Positions 52,237-64,000 of a stretch of DNA of 64,000 nucleotides are shown here, piece by piece. The notes under the pieces were generated by a model. The model searched no databases. It was not told the DNA's origin and saw only the letters and a program-made list of their open reading frames with translations. The DNA is taken from assembly GCA_013397795.1 (NCBI GenBank), contig VZTJ01005670.1, positions 1,888,343 to 1,952,342 on the forward strand, written 5' to 3'. How positions within the stretch are numbered: the first letter of the stretch is position 1; each line of letters starts with the position of its first letter. The stretch is from Orthonyx spaldingii (taxonomy: Eukaryota; Chordata; Aves; Passeriformes; Orthonychidae). Position numbers and translations under genes: made by a program.

Positions 52237-53247
52237 TAAACAGATACATTTTACAAAGCTGTATTTCACGCAGCTTTGAAAATGTCAACTGTGTGAAATA
52301 CTGTATAGTGTATATGAACTCAGGAATTCGATCTTTTTCTTTCAGGACACTGAGGTTGAGCTTATGAAGTAGAATTTCCTGTTTTGGAGGCAAGGTCCAG
52401 GGACACCACATTGTTAGGGAGGGAGCTTTATTGGCAAATAACTTTTCTTGATAAACCAAGGATTCTGACAAACTTTCTCCATATTAAAGCTTAGCAAAGC
52501 TGTACATGTCAGTGAAGTAATCTGTTTTAACTTTTCTGACCACTACTTGAAAAAGATGAGTTTGTGGCAGTACTGTCTTCAGCCTGGAAAATCCCAAAGT
52601 GAGTAGCCTGCTAATGGAAATATGCTAATAAAAAAACAGGATCCGTATTTACATATGAATTTCAGGACTGAGTTACAATAATTACTGACATCCATTTTTT
52701 CCTTGAGCAGTGAGCATTGCTGGAAGATCTGTGCTACATTGTTCCTGTTGCTACTCCTAAGATGAATAGCCTATCCCAAAAATATTATTTTGCCTGATAA
52801 AAAACCTTCCCTCTGTAAGAAACCAGAAAGCAAGCATATGAAAATTAAGGTTTTAACAATCTTTATGTCTTCTGATTGATAAAAACAAAATAGATCATTT
52901 TTTCACTGTTGTGATACTAGAAAATGTAGTGTTGTGATGGTTCAGGTTTCAGAACACACTACACATGATCCTTTACACCCAGAATCTGACTGAGATAAAA
53001 GATGAGGATTAAATTTATTTATGCATGAATGTAGTGAATATCTGCCAAAATATATCTAGTTATTCTAATTCTCCTGTTCAACAAAGTTGACCATCTGCTC
53101 TGCCACCAGCAAAGATCTTGTTCTGAGAGCTAAATCAAAAGATCACCTGTCTCATGTACCTTGTTCTTGCTTAACAGAAACAACATTTTAATGGTATCCA
53201 TCTGTAGGTGTGATGGTGACCTGCAGCAGGTACATACTCATTGAGTC

Positions 53248-53418
53248 AAAAATTTTCAGACACCCTGTAGAAAGCAGAATGACAGTTAAAATGTTTAGGT
53301 TCTATCAATGACTAAAAGGCATTAAATTAGGTGTATTGCTTAAAATAGTCATTCTGTGTAATTGTAATACAAAAATTTTCAGACACCTATAAAAGCCAAT
53401 GACAGAAATTAAAATATA
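53248..53418 (+). repeat. Direct duplication, ~47-bp arms 123 bp apart
   Basis: AAAAATTTTCAGACACC occurs exactly at 53248-53264 and again at 53371-53387. Similarity continues after each copy (AGCAGAATGACAGTTAAAAT versus AGCCAATGACAGAAATTAAA). The order and spacing suggest one ~123-bp unit duplicated in tandem and then diverged. Confidence 0.7.
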
Positions 53419-56400
53419 CACACATTTCTTAAGGTGACACTAAAGTCTGCAATGAAACCATTGAACTTTTATCTTTATATCTCTGTGTACATAATAATGC
53501 AGAAAGGTTCTATCGCTGCATAAATATAAAATGTAATACAATAATACACAATTTGACAAAATAGTGTTTAACATGACAAACTGAGTTTTTTAATGTTCTG
53601 ATTTTAACATAATTGTTCAAACTACAGAATAGTACATTCCATTTTATGAGGAAAAAGAAGAGGCAGATGTTAGAACCTTTACACAGCTTCAGTGCTCAAT
53701 AATAGAAAAGTGTTAGAGATCAGGATATTATTAGATCATTTGGCTTAGTTAATGGGCTTCTGTATTGCTTGGACAGCCATCACTGGCCTTGCAGAATTTT
53801 ACTGTCTTAGTTTTAACAATAAGAATGTGGAAGCTTTACAGGATTGTAAAGACTTGAACAAAGTATTAACTTTCCCATAGAAAGAAATCTTCCAGAACCA
53901 GAGAAGATTTCAGGGCCTGCTCCCCTGGCTCGGGCTGCCTGAGGAGAGCTGCTCCAGCAAGAAACTCCATGTGTGTGTCCAGCTGACCAGGGCCTCCAAA
54001 CTGCTGCCAACACTTACAGTGTCCTGCTACAGTTGCCAAAACTGGAACTTTTCTCTAATTGAGACTGCTGGTAGCAGTGTATTGTTGATGCTTAGCACTC
54101 AGCAAAAGGCACCATTTATGCTTTGTGCTTATTTGCAGCTCGCCAGAACTCTTTTGTCTCACACTGAAGTGAACTTGTTTCTGTGTGCTGGGTATAGTAC
54201 TGTCAGCAAAAATTACATGACTTCATCATTTCCTATCAATACCAATGAGTGGTTATTTTCCAGAACAGTCCTATTTAGATGAAGCTAAGCTATTAACATT
54301 ATTAGTATTTACATTACCCTGATGATCATGATCCAGCTTCTTTAGGGACATCAGTATGTTTATGTAAGAGTGCACTTCTGTAGACAGTCTTTTTCATTTT
54401 CTTTTTTTTGTTAGAGACTCATTACTGACACATCACTTTGTGTTCCCAGACACATGTAGCAATTGGGCCTTATCTCTAAATTACACATGATCTTTTTGAA
54501 ATATTTTTAATGAAAAATCATAGGATGGCATTCAAGGAGTAGAGATGATTTGCAATTTAAAAAAAAATCTAGTAATGCTTCTCTTCATTACACATGTTCA
54601 CAGCAGCTGGAATTTCCCAGGCTCAACCTGTCCCCCTCTGTCTCCTGTCACTGTAGTTTAACTGCTGGGCTGGGAAAATTGGGGAAAAGGGCCTCTGACA
54701 TTTCATATAAACTTGACGCATTTTTTTCCTCCATACAGAGTGGCCTGTTTCGCTATGTCAGATGTTCGAATAGATGACATTAGCATACTATATCTGAACA
54801 AAGCACTTTCCTCTGCACTAAAGTTGTCCAGGTAATGGCAAAAAGTAATTCTGAAGGTTGATATTAAGTATAATTGAATGTGTTCAGGGCACAACTGCAA
54901 ATCTCTTGAAAATGTCATGAACTGTGCAAAGCTACTTCCTTGGTGACAGTTTGTTGAGCATAGAAATGGAATCAGAAGAGCCTAAGCTATTTATTTCAAT
55001 TCAGTGAGATACTCAGCAAAGCTTACAATTCTGCTACTTTCCATAGAAATGTAGGGTCTCTTAAACACACAGATGATGTCATCTATGCTACAAATATAGA
55101 TCCAACACTGCCTTTTTGTGTATCTGTGGGTATATGCAATACAAGCACACCAGTAACTAGTGTAAGAATATATTTGCTTTGCACAATTTAAATACTTTCA
55201 GAACTAGAGAGCAGTGGAATTTTGGTTTTATACACTCTTTATCTCTGGTTTAGTGCATATTGTTTCTACAGTAAATAGCAGCATAGTTTAAAATAGCAAA
55301 ATGGTATCCATGACTTCAATGGCAGCATGGACAGTTTCTCTAGAATCTTTAGATATTTCTTTCAGAAAATTTATACATTCACACCTATTAACAGTTTGGA
55401 AAGTCCTCAGTTTTGCTGATACAAGGATTTGTGGAGTTGAGTAGTATGGCTCCAAGCTAAAAACAGGCAAAGGATGTCATGAATGTAGAGAATATCTTAA
55501 AGAGTATTACACAGCTGTGAAGAAAATAGTTTTCTAATGACATGACACAAGGAATTGTGTTTTCTTGATGGTTTGGTTTTTTGAGAGCAGAAAGCCTTTT
55601 ATTTTTCAAGAATGATAGAAAAATGCACCGAGTTATGGACTGAAGAGGTGTTACCAAGGTGCTCTACAGCACTACACTCCTAAAAGTCCAAAGCAATTTT
55701 AATTAGTAGCAGCACAAATGTATTTTGAACAGCTGAGCAAGTAATTATTTCATTCTGCACGTGACTGCCTTGTAATGAGACACCAAACAGACCTGTCAGC
55801 TCTCCTGCTTTCTTTATGAGACTCTTCCACATGAAAAGAAAGAAAAATCATCTGTTCCCTTTTCCCTCTTTCAAATCTGAACTCACCTCCCACCACAGTA
55901 AATCTTTCAAGTGGCCATGTAGAAACAGAATATATTCCTGCAAAATAGTGACGGGAGAAGGACAGACATAAGGTTTGCTTTTTAAAAAAAAACAGAATAC
56001 AAGTTTGAAAAAGAACTGCCATTTCTGAGAAATAGGAGAAGGAGTGGGAAGAGTTCAGACTGCAGATAGTTTACTGTGTAAAGGGTGTTGGGCTTCAGTA
56101 AAAAATTCTCCACCATGCCCTCATTTGTTAGGATAAGGATGAATTCAAATTGCATCTTACTGCAAAATCATACAAGCATCTTTAAAGATATTCTAATCTC
56201 AGTTAGAACTCAATAAAAAATAAGACTCAGTATTTCAAACATTTTAAGGGAAATATGCAAAACCAAAACAAGTTTACTGTATCTGATCAGTCTCACTGCT
56301 AATTTTTTTCACCATAGTGATATCTACTTGATCTCAATGAAAATTCTGGATGCACAAAAAATGTGAGATTGATTATCCCAGAAATAAAAACTTATTTTGC

Positions 56401-56564
56401 TAATGCAGATTCTTAAAAACTTATTTGCAGAAATTGAGCATAAAATGGTCTATAATTATTTCATTTAATTTCCAGTGAAGTGCCTAAGGGATATCCTGCA
56501 AGCATAAGGAAAGAAAAAAACCCCAACAGATAGATGTAAATGTGTGCACATGTGTGTGTATGGA

Positions 56565-56590
56565 TACACACACACACACTATATATAGAT

Positions 56591-56657
<67 letters not shown>

Positions 56658-56727
56658 TAATGTGTGTATATATACATATAGATACATATAGATACATATA
56701 TATACGTATATATATATATATATACTC
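56565..56727. repeat. Compound microsatellite (AC)n-(GATA)n-(TACATAGA)n-(TA)n
   Basis: An AC run at 56565-56579, a GATA run at about 56592-56657 (about 16 copies), then repeats of GATACATATA and a TA run to about 56725. The TATC-strand open frames here are repeat artefacts. Confidence 0.95.
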
Positions 56728-59700
56728 ACACCCGATTATATGCTACTTGATTTTATACTAGTCAGACCACTTGTTTCCTGATATCTTCAGGGTAGACAGA
56801 TGCATTGAAACAAGAGTATTTATACCTGCAATTATTATGGGTTAACTAACAAATTTTATAAGTAAGTGTCAGATCATTTGAGGCCAAAATTCTACTGAAT
56901 TGTGTAGGATTAGAAAAATTCTGTTACTAGATTTTTGTGTCCCTAGATAAAAAAGAGGAAGGGAAAAATGAAAGTGGGATTTTTTTTTGTGGCAGTTGAT
57001 TTAATTCTTGTTAATCTACACTACACTGACATTCAGCATACTCTTAGTTTCTTGGCTATTGATAGGAAATATTGTCAGTGGAAAGAAAAGGTGGTTTTTA
57101 AGGTGATTAAAGGGCAATGAACTATAATATAAAAATGTAAATTTTATCTTACTGATAAAAAGAAATCTGCCCATAAAGTCCGTTAGGCAGTAGAATAGCA
57201 CTTCAAAAGAAGTCATGGAGTGATCAACAAAGCCCTGTTCAAAGTAGACCAGATAAAACATTTAAGAGGTGTGTTGAGAGGATCATCTTGTAATTATAGT
57301 GCAACTGAAATGACCCCAATGGTCTTATCCCACCTTCTGATCTCTAAGTGTGGGATAAACAGAACATGGCATTTGGGTGTGAAGATCAAATGAACAGAAA
57401 GCCACCTGTGTCTCTAGAAGATGAGTATTTTCCCAAAGTTAGCAGGCATGTAAAAGGGCAATTGTATTTCATCTGTGACAAATAGGAAGATAGTAATAGT
57501 AAATCAGGGCTGAATTATGGGATATTTCCTTCTTTTAGAAAAAACCCATAGTCCTCCACAATGAAGTTACATCCCTTCTCCAGTTTCTCAGCTTTGTAGA
57601 TATGCTGTAGACTTGTAAGAAAAACCTTGTACGAAAAATCTCATGTGAGGTGAAAAAATTACTTGACTGGTGGTACAATGGGGTTTTGATACCCACACAG
57701 TGCCACAAGGAATATCAGCAGAGGTAATGCGTGGCTTTCCTCCTGAAGACTTGTAGATAGATTTTTCCTGCAATGTAAAAAATTAGGAAAATGTGGTTTT
57801 ATTGCAGCTGTTTTGTCTTCTGTTTTGGCAGTTTTTACACGTGTAGGGGCTTCTTTTGCAGAACTGTCACATTTGCTTCCCTTGGCAAGCAATGGGGTAT
57901 TTATGAAGAGACCACAACTTAATTTATGATATTGAGGCTGGCAATGAATGTGGTAGGTATTATGTGTAAAAGATGGCTAACTTTAAACATCTGGAGGAGA
58001 GATACTGAAATGGATTCCAAAGAACAGTAGAAAACTAGATCCAATTCTATTGCCCAAATTTGTCTGACACATTTCCTTCTCTCTTGTATCATCTGAGCTC
58101 TTCTATCAAGAGGTTTTAACATCCCATTCTTCTTACATAGCTTACAAGCCTGATGCCAAAATATGGCAATCTCTTTGTCAGCACAAGGTCTTTACTTTTA
58201 TCATAAAGTAAATAGACAATTTGCTACAGGTTACAGCATCATAAAATTCTGTCATTCACAGCTGCTCTAAGATATAATTTCTTTTCCCAGTTAAAGCATG
58301 AAGATGCTTGTTGAACCACTTGTTTTAGTCCTGTTTTTGCAGTTTGAATCTGCAATGTCTACCCATAAATACACAGTTTGGTGCTCTAGACAAGTCATCC
58401 AGGACTTTGCCTATTCTCTGTTTGTGTTCTATCTTGTTCTAGATATCATTTGTGTTTGCCAATACTGGTACTCATTCTAGCTTGCCACCTATCTAATTGT
58501 TCTGCCTTGCTGTCTGTCCAACACTGCTCTGACTGCTCTGTCCTGTCCCTGCCACCACTGCACATGTCAGCTGTCCTTTGCTAACTGCACTGTCTAGAAA
58601 AAGGTAGATTCAAGGAGTATTTGAACACAGGCAGAAATGTGCACAGAACCTAGACTGAGAAACCTCATGTTATTAGCCTTTATTGCCTTAGTTACTGTTC
58701 TACCCCATTATCTGTCTTAACAAGGTTCAGAGGAACTTATCTGAGATGCAGTGATACCAGTCCATGGAAATCCACATTCACTCCATGCCAGTTCAGACAT
58801 TCCAGGGTCAGTCTCAACAGGAAGGTTCTGATATGTTGTTGATTCCAATATGATCTTGCTGCAGCTTTACAGTTAAATATTGTCCTGTTATTTTCTACCA
58901 GACAATGAAAATTGCATGTGTTTAAATACAATCAAAAGGGTGGCTACAAATGCTGAAGAGCAGGAGAGTTAATGACAAGTGAACAGAGATTTAGATGTCT
59001 GTAGAGGTGTGGATGTATGTTTGTGAAGCTACCCTCCTTTCCAAGGAACTTCCATTTAGAGAAATGATATTCTTGGAATTGTATTGCTTTGTGAGAAGCA
59101 TTAGTAGGTCTGCAGACCAAGGCTGCTGCTGCTGCATCTATTGTGCTTTTAACTGTGGGATGAGACCCCATGACAAATGCTTGTTAACCTCAGTTTTCTT
59201 GCTAACTAGGGGTATAAAATGGGATTTTTTCCCATTCACTTTTGTTTTAGTACAAGAAAAGACAAAGGAAAAAACAAGAAGAAAACCCTGGGGGGGAAAA
59301 CAAATTACCCTTTTCACCCTGGCGTCAATCTGTCCAACTAAGTATTCCTTTCTTCTTCTTTTTACTGTTGCTAAACATTAGGACTCATGAGATTCAACTT
59401 GATTGGTATCTAAATGACCAAAGTTCAGTCAATAGCTATTCTGCAAGTGAATTTTTTTAATCTGTGAGCTCAGGCAGGAATTATTTGAGCTTAGTCTTGA
59501 CAATTTCCAAGGCACAGATATGCTTACCAAACATTAAAGACAGAAGAGTTTGGACAATAATGGTGTAACAATTGGCACATTTTGAATACAGATCAATTCC
59601 AATACTTGAAATCTACCATGAGGTTCTGTAAGATAATGAATCAACATTTTAGTGACTACTTCCCACACACATTGTAAGGGAACAGCTCAGGAATAACACC

Positions 59701-62040
59701 AATGTAAATCAGGCCAAAATTGGAATGTTCATTATTACAAACATAATGAGTTCCATGTAGTCACCTTGCCCAAATTCTAAAGGTTAACTTTCTTCAAGAG
59801 TCTTCTGACTTCATGCTCTAGAGTACTCAGAAGTTTGCAGAAATTAGCGTCCACAGTGATTATCATTTGTCATCTACAAACACAGAGAAAGTGCTAAACT
59901 TCCAAAGGCTTTCTTCCCAACTGAAATTAAGAATATGGTGGCATATTTACCATGACATCACACTTCCTTTTTTTTGTGGGAAAAAAAGAACATTAAAAAA
60001 CCCCAAAACACCCAGTCACATAAATCTTGGAATAATAGGAAAGTATAACGCAGTTAACTAAGCTGGCTACTTCTCAGTCTTGTTGGCTGGATAATGCAAT
60101 CTAATTATTATTTTAGGGCCAAGGAAGACCATGGAATTTCATTCTCTGGCAAATGTTTGGTATTTCCATTTTCAACTCACAAGTGCCACAGCACCGCTCA
60201 CACTTTACTGCTTTCCTACAGGGAGTAAGTCACTTTCTTAATCCTACACTAACTGCTGTGGCTATTTATTCTCACCCCAAGTGCTTAATTGTGCCAGTTG
60301 GGTGAAAATCCAAGCACTCACTCTCACTTTGTCTCTAGTGACTGGAGATAATACACCACTATCATCTCAAACAGTGTCACCAGCATTCATTCTTATGACC
60401 ATTCTGATTTAACATTAAGGCAAAATTAAAATTGCCACAGCGTGAAAACACTTGCAAAGGAAATATTTATATATTGTTCAGAATACATTGTGCAATGAGA
60501 CTAATACACTAAGACTGTTAAAAACACAGATTGCAGATAAACACATGATCAGCAATTTAAAAGTGTGTTGAGTTTTTCATTTGTTTCCCTTTAAAACAAA
60601 ATAACTTGAATAAAATTTTACAGTCTCTATAAAAGAGACAATAGACTGCTAGTTTCCCTCTACAGAACTCCTTCTTCTCTTAGAAAAGTAACAGTGATTC
60701 AGGGAAATAATAAGCTGACACAAAGGCATGCAGAACAAAAGTTTCCATATTTGCTGTTGCACTGAGCTGAGAAAATAAATTGTCATGAATAATTCAGTAA
60801 ACAACTTTCTGGTGCACTCACAGACAGTACACTAGGAGTTCATGGTTCTTCTAATCTCACTGTTTATTTCCCCTTATCTTGAAAATATTAAATTTTAACT
60901 CTGTGGATTAAACCCACAAGAAGGATAAATTATCAAACTCAGTTTCTTTTTTCTGATTGAATGAATGCCAAAGTGTTTACTGCCTGAATGTGTCTATATA
61001 TATATAAAACTGAAACATGACCAGTGAGAAGTTGTACATACAAGCAGCTATTCACTTTGCTTTACTGTGCATCATTTACATTAAATTCTGATCACTATTA
61101 TGGTGAAAGCTCCACTTGGAGACAGAACTATGGTGAAAAAAAGACCAAAAGGAAAAAATGAACACAATTGTAAATTTACAATGCATTTATAGAATCAGAG
61201 ATTAATTACACAGCTAAACTCACTGTTTGGCCAATGAAAGTGAGCACCACTTGTAACAGAAACTGAAATAGCGTTGTGGCACAAAATTCTAAAATTTTAC
61301 ACTTCAGCAGATCTGTTGTGCCATCCTGTTGTGCCCCAGCAAATATCTTACTTTAAATTTGATAGATTTCATAACATAATTTCAATTTTTCATTAATTAC
61401 TGAGATAAAAAAATTAAGGCCTTAGTGTCATCACTTTACATATAGAAGAGTAGCAATAGAAATTATAAAGATAAACATTTCCTAGTACTAACATTTTTTT
61501 GAAAACTTCGAGATCAGTGGTAATGTTGACTGTAACTTTGTGTTTAGTGAGTTATCTGAAAGCTCTGGATGACACTGTTGCTTTCTTCATCATCTTTGTG
61601 CTCAAATTATAAGGCAATGTGCCAAAATCCTGAAATAAAAGGAACAAAAAACAAGGTCTGAATGCAGGCTAGGTCCTTTCAAAGCAGTGAACATTTGGCC
61701 CACAGAGTTTTACTTACACCTAAATAAAGTGTCTCATGATTTCTTTTTCTCCATGTTCTATTTAATGCTACTGTGAAATTCAGAGCTATGTGAATCTACA
61801 TTAACCAAAACACTCATTGCACTCCAACATCCTTGGAAAGTGGATCCACATATGTTCACAGGCACAGACAATCTTCTCCATATTCAGCACCGCCTGTTGA
61901 TTTATGGACACCTCAGATCAGTGTGTGTCATTTCAATCATTTGCCACAAAAGCTGTGGGGCTTGGGGGTGGATTTGCAATTTGAAGTGTGAACTGATTAT
62001 TCCGTTTGGGATTGGGCAATGTCTGAATAACAGCTAGTAT
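56728..62040. other. Gene-free AT-rich intergenic DNA
   Basis: No gene recognised. Apart from the possible MIR piece at 59180 and a short TATATA run at 60997, I see only unique AT-rich sequence with short random frames. Confidence 0.65.
59180..59222 (+). mobile_element. Possible MIR fragment
   Basis: TGTTAACCTCAGTTTTCTTG followed by a short diverged piece and TATAAAATGGGA resembles the MIR core (TTAACCT, CCTCAGTTTTCTCATC, TGTAAAATGGGGA). Confidence 0.38.
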
Positions 62041-62970
62041 GGAATCCCAGTTCCTGAGGGTTAGAGCTGAATGCAGGCCTTAAGACAGTGCCTATCAATT
62101 TCAGAAGGGCCAGAGGGCTCCCTGACCTGCCCCTGTGGGCAAGTAACAGGTTTGCAAAGGCTGTGAATGCCCCACCACATGAGTATCCAGATCTTTGGCA
62201 CCAGATCTTTGGCACTGAGGAGATCCAGGGGCTGAATGGATGGATACAGGAGGTGCTGGCCATAGCCAGTGAGGGAGACAGATGGGAGGTCCAGTGCTGG
62301 GCCAGGGACACTCCTCCCACACCATGACTACCCTGACAGACACTCAGAGCCCTTGGGCACACTGAGAACCAATATCTGCCCCCAACACCACAAAAGGGAA
62401 ACATCCCTTAAAAGTATACCTTAACCTCAGATCGGAGCAACCTCCTTTCATTTTTGCCTCCAGACCGAGATGCAGTCAGCACTTTTGGCCTAGCAGGGAT
62501 TCTGACTAAAAGCAAGGCCCACACACTCACTTTTACCTCAGCATTTTCTCACAGCTGGCAAGGAATGTGGGAAAGCTGCCAAACCTGTGCTCTGGTTGTG
62601 TAATTCTTTCAGATATTACAGAATAAGGGAGCCTAAGGCATCAGAGGCAGGAATTTGCCATGCCTTAGCTACTGGCACAAGGAGCAAGCAATGCCTGGAT
62701 ACACAGAGTGTTCTCAGGCACCTCTGGCACCCGCACAGGGAGCATTTGTTTGCCTCAAACCGCCGGGGCAAACAATGCAAGAGCTGTGGTTTTGGTTTGT
62801 CCAGGCACAAGCTGACTGCAAACCAGGTAACCTACTGCTTTCAGTGATGCCACAGCCTGGAATAACTGAGTGACATGGCCCAGCTTCCTTCAGTGACCCA
62901 GTCCTCAGGCTTGGTTTGTCATAAGAAAGGGATAAATTCTGTGTGTAGGCACTGCCCGTAGCTGACAGAC
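62041..62970. other. GC-richer block of unknown origin just downstream of amylase
   Basis: About 930 bp, clearly GC-richer than its surroundings, with open stretches in several frames (plus 62088-62327, plus 62587-62847, minus 61997-62404) and a 14-bp tandem duplication. One plus frame contains a QCKSCG motif that hints at a zinc knuckle, but the rest does not fit any zinc-finger family I know. It could be a decayed retroelement or an old processed sequence; no ends or target duplications were found. Confidence 0.4.
62187..62214 (+). repeat. Perfect 14-bp tandem duplication
   Basis: CCAGATCTTTGGCA is repeated head to tail at 62187-62200 and 62201-62214, inside the GC-richer block downstream of amylase. 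Confidence 0.92.
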
Positions 62971-63189
62971 CACAAGACCAGCTCTGGGATACAAGTGCGT
63001 GTGCATGGATCAGCCTTGGAAATACTGCATTTTAGCATAGCCAGGTGCTGGCTTGGGTTCTTGTTTTTAAATTTTCTCCAGTGTTTTTGTTACGTGGGAG
63101 CTGGAGTGCTGCCTTGCCTTAAAACCTACCACTGCATTGTCACTAGTTATGCAGGAATAAAGTTACATCAAATTCATTAAGAGAAAAAC

Positions 63190-63505
63190 ATTACTCTTCC
63201 ATTTGAATGACATTTATTATTGACTAGATAGTCACTCATGCTCAAAAACCAGGGAATCACATATTGGGGGAAACAGAAACACACAGACCAAACAGAGGAG
63301 GACATTTCTTCCAAATTATAATTTGGCATGAACATGAATTGCAATAAATGGATCTTCAGCATCGGTATTAATCTGGAAATTAGCCATTCCATCACCAGAA
63401 ACAAACACCTGCTTTCCAGTACATTTGTTGTTCTCCTTTTGTCCAGAAATAACATCACAGTAGGTACCAGCAGGAAGTCCAGTTTGCACATAGACATTCA
63501 TATTC
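63190..63505 (-). other. AMY2A: Amylase terminal exon with 3' UTR
   Basis: The acceptor is TTCTCATAG followed by G at 63505, which completes the split Trp codon. There are 62 further codons to a TAA stop at 63316-63318. The 3' UTR is about 100 bases to the AATAAA signal, so the transcript probably ends near 63185-63200; that lower edge is an estimate. The exon encodes the last part of the C-terminal beta domain, including the Cys450-Cys462 pair. Confidence 0.92.
63213..63218 (-). terminator. Polyadenylation signal AATAAA of the amylase gene
   Basis: The plus strand reads TTTATT, so the minus strand reads AATAAA, 97 bases after the end of the stop codon. It is followed on the minus strand by a GT/T-rich stretch (GTAATGTTTTT), as expected for a cleavage site 10-30 bases downstream. 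Confidence 0.8.
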
Positions 63506-64000
63506 CTATGAGAAAATGGACACTAGTTATGCATTGTTTTCAAAACAGGTATTTCAAGCTGTGTGTAAAATCTTTAAATCTGATTGTACTCCCCTATTTG
63601 AAGGGCATTGTAAAGCATGAGTTTTCTGATCCTATCCCTCCTCCATTTTAGCTCTCTGGACCCAGCATGCACTCAACTCATGTTGGATTGCTGATGATGG
63701 GTTCTATTGTTCTGTCTGGGGACACTGTTTCTGCCACTGACTCACCAGTCATCATTGTTGAAGATGATGAAGCCTTTATTACCACGGCCAAAAGCTACTT
63801 GATTGCTGCCATTGTCCCACCAGTTTGTGAAGGGCTCACCATCTACCACATTACGGAAGATAACCATGTTCCTGAAAACACAAGGAATGACTGTCCCTGC
63901 ACGTGCAATAGCTATGAAGACATATGGAGCAGGAAGCAAAAGCAACTGCTTTTACTTCTTGTTGTTTCTCCCCAGTGCCCTACTTGATTTGACGCCAGCG
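63316..64000 (-). CDS. AMY2A: Alpha-amylase, 3' end of gene (C-terminal part, three exons, 5' part outside window)
   Basis: Endo-acting alpha-1,4-glucan hydrolase (GH13), a secreted digestive enzyme that cleaves starch and glycogen. Spliced coding: 63984-64000, 63746-63871 and 63316-63505, all minus strand. Readable residues include RWRQIK, then NMVIFRNVVDG, FTNWWDNGSNQVAFGRGN, GFIIFNNDDW, QTGLPAGTYCDVISG and the end AEDPFIAIHVHAKL. These are hallmark amylase segments: the end of the catalytic barrel region and the all-beta C-terminal domain. There are 104 residues from NMV to the stop. Counted back from human residue 496, the two cysteines of the last exon fall at 450 and 462, the known final disulfide. 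The catalytic triad and chloride ligands lie upstream, outside the window. Introns are short (112 and 240 bp) with GT-AG ends, and all junction phases fit. I see no frameshift or early stop, so the gene looks functional here. The family is certain; the symbol is less so, because birds may carry more than one copy. Confidence 0.96.
63746..63871 (-). other. AMY2A: Amylase penultimate coding exon, complete (126 bp)
   Basis: On the minus strand the acceptor is TGTTTTCAG followed by G, and the exon ends in TG before donor GTGAG. The exon holds 1 base, 41 full codons and 2 bases. It runs from NMVIFRN to FNNDD, and the final TG is completed to Trp by the next exon. The open frame continues upstream through the intron, so a Met near 63945 is not the start of anything. 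The following intron is 63506-63745 (240 bp). Confidence 0.94.
63984..64000 (-). other. AMY2A: Amylase exon, 3' edge only
   Basis: The last 17 bases of this exon are inside the window and read R-W-R-Q-I plus two bases (AA) of a split codon. The donor is GTAGGG, starting at 63983. The split codon is completed by the first G of the next exon to give AAG (Lys); human amylase has Arg at this site. The intron 63872-63983 is 112 bp. Confidence 0.9.

Larger units (their letters stand above)
44906..56564. other. Gene-free intergenic DNA
   Basis: No gene recognised. A 170-codon ATG-started frame at 47948-48460 is the longest outside repeats; it is cysteine-rich, shows no recognisable domain and has AATAAA at 48455 and 48548. 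The stretch also holds the hairpin at 45706 and the small tandem duplications at 51179, 52197 and 53248. Confidence 0.6.

Noticed and set aside
54740..54785. tRNA-like B-box (TGTTCGAATAG)
   Set aside because: There is no matching A-box at the right distance and no cloverleaf stems; the B-box itself deviates at conserved positions.
56461..56729. Repetitive Ile-Tyr-Leu-Ser protein frames on the minus strand
   Set aside because: They are translations of the GATA/TATC microsatellite.
63742..63945. Single 67-codon protein starting at a Met near 63945
   Set aside because: Only the part from 63871 down is amylase exon. The upstream part is intron read-through, and the codons past 63746 cross the donor site.

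Overview
This is vertebrate nuclear DNA, most likely from a bird. It is AT-rich, shows no prokaryotic gene organisation, and carries microsatellites, a CR1 LINE fragment in the avian style, a few short MIR-like SINE remnants and one short solo LTR. The only protein-coding gene I can support is at the extreme right end, on the minus strand. It is the 3' end of an alpha-amylase gene: the last 17 bases of one exon, a complete 126-base exon, and the final coding exon with its stop codon and polyadenylation signal. Splice sites, reading phase and protein length all agree, and the encoded residues align without gaps to the last ~109 residues of vertebrate pancreatic or salivary amylase.

The other ~63 kb, which lies downstream of the amylase gene in its direction of transcription, looks like a gene desert. 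Its open frames are short, often start at non-ATG codons, and match no family I recognise. The longest ones (up to 210 codons) lie inside a GC-rich minisatellite and come from the repeat itself.

Layout: 1-8783 unique AT-rich DNA with a candidate splice-bounded exon at 8263-8421; 8790-9037 solo LTR (minus) with a perfect 6-bp target duplication; 9044-26840 mostly unique, with a paired GATA site, possible MIR and CR1 pieces, an 11-bp-stem hairpin at 19602 and a POU-type palindrome at 24757; 26841-27090 a diverged ~38-bp tandem repeat; 27091-42164 unique, with MIR-like pieces, paired inverted AP-1 sites at 35108 and a triple D-box cluster at 41026; 42165-42602 a 67/68-bp minisatellite with a 135-bp higher-order period; 43728-43949 a long TTTC array with one ambiguous base; 44839-44905 CR1; 45706 a second hairpin; several recent small tandem duplications between 51 and 54 kb; 56565-56727 a compound AC/GATA/TA microsatellite; 62041-62970 a GC-richer block of unknown origin; 63190-64000 the amylase 3' end.

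I see no new multi-gene system. The most useful leads are the LTR, the two unusual tandem repeats, the compact motif clusters that could mark conserved regulatory elements, and the recurring A-run-to-C-run junctions. All similarities are judged by eye; no alignment or database search was run.
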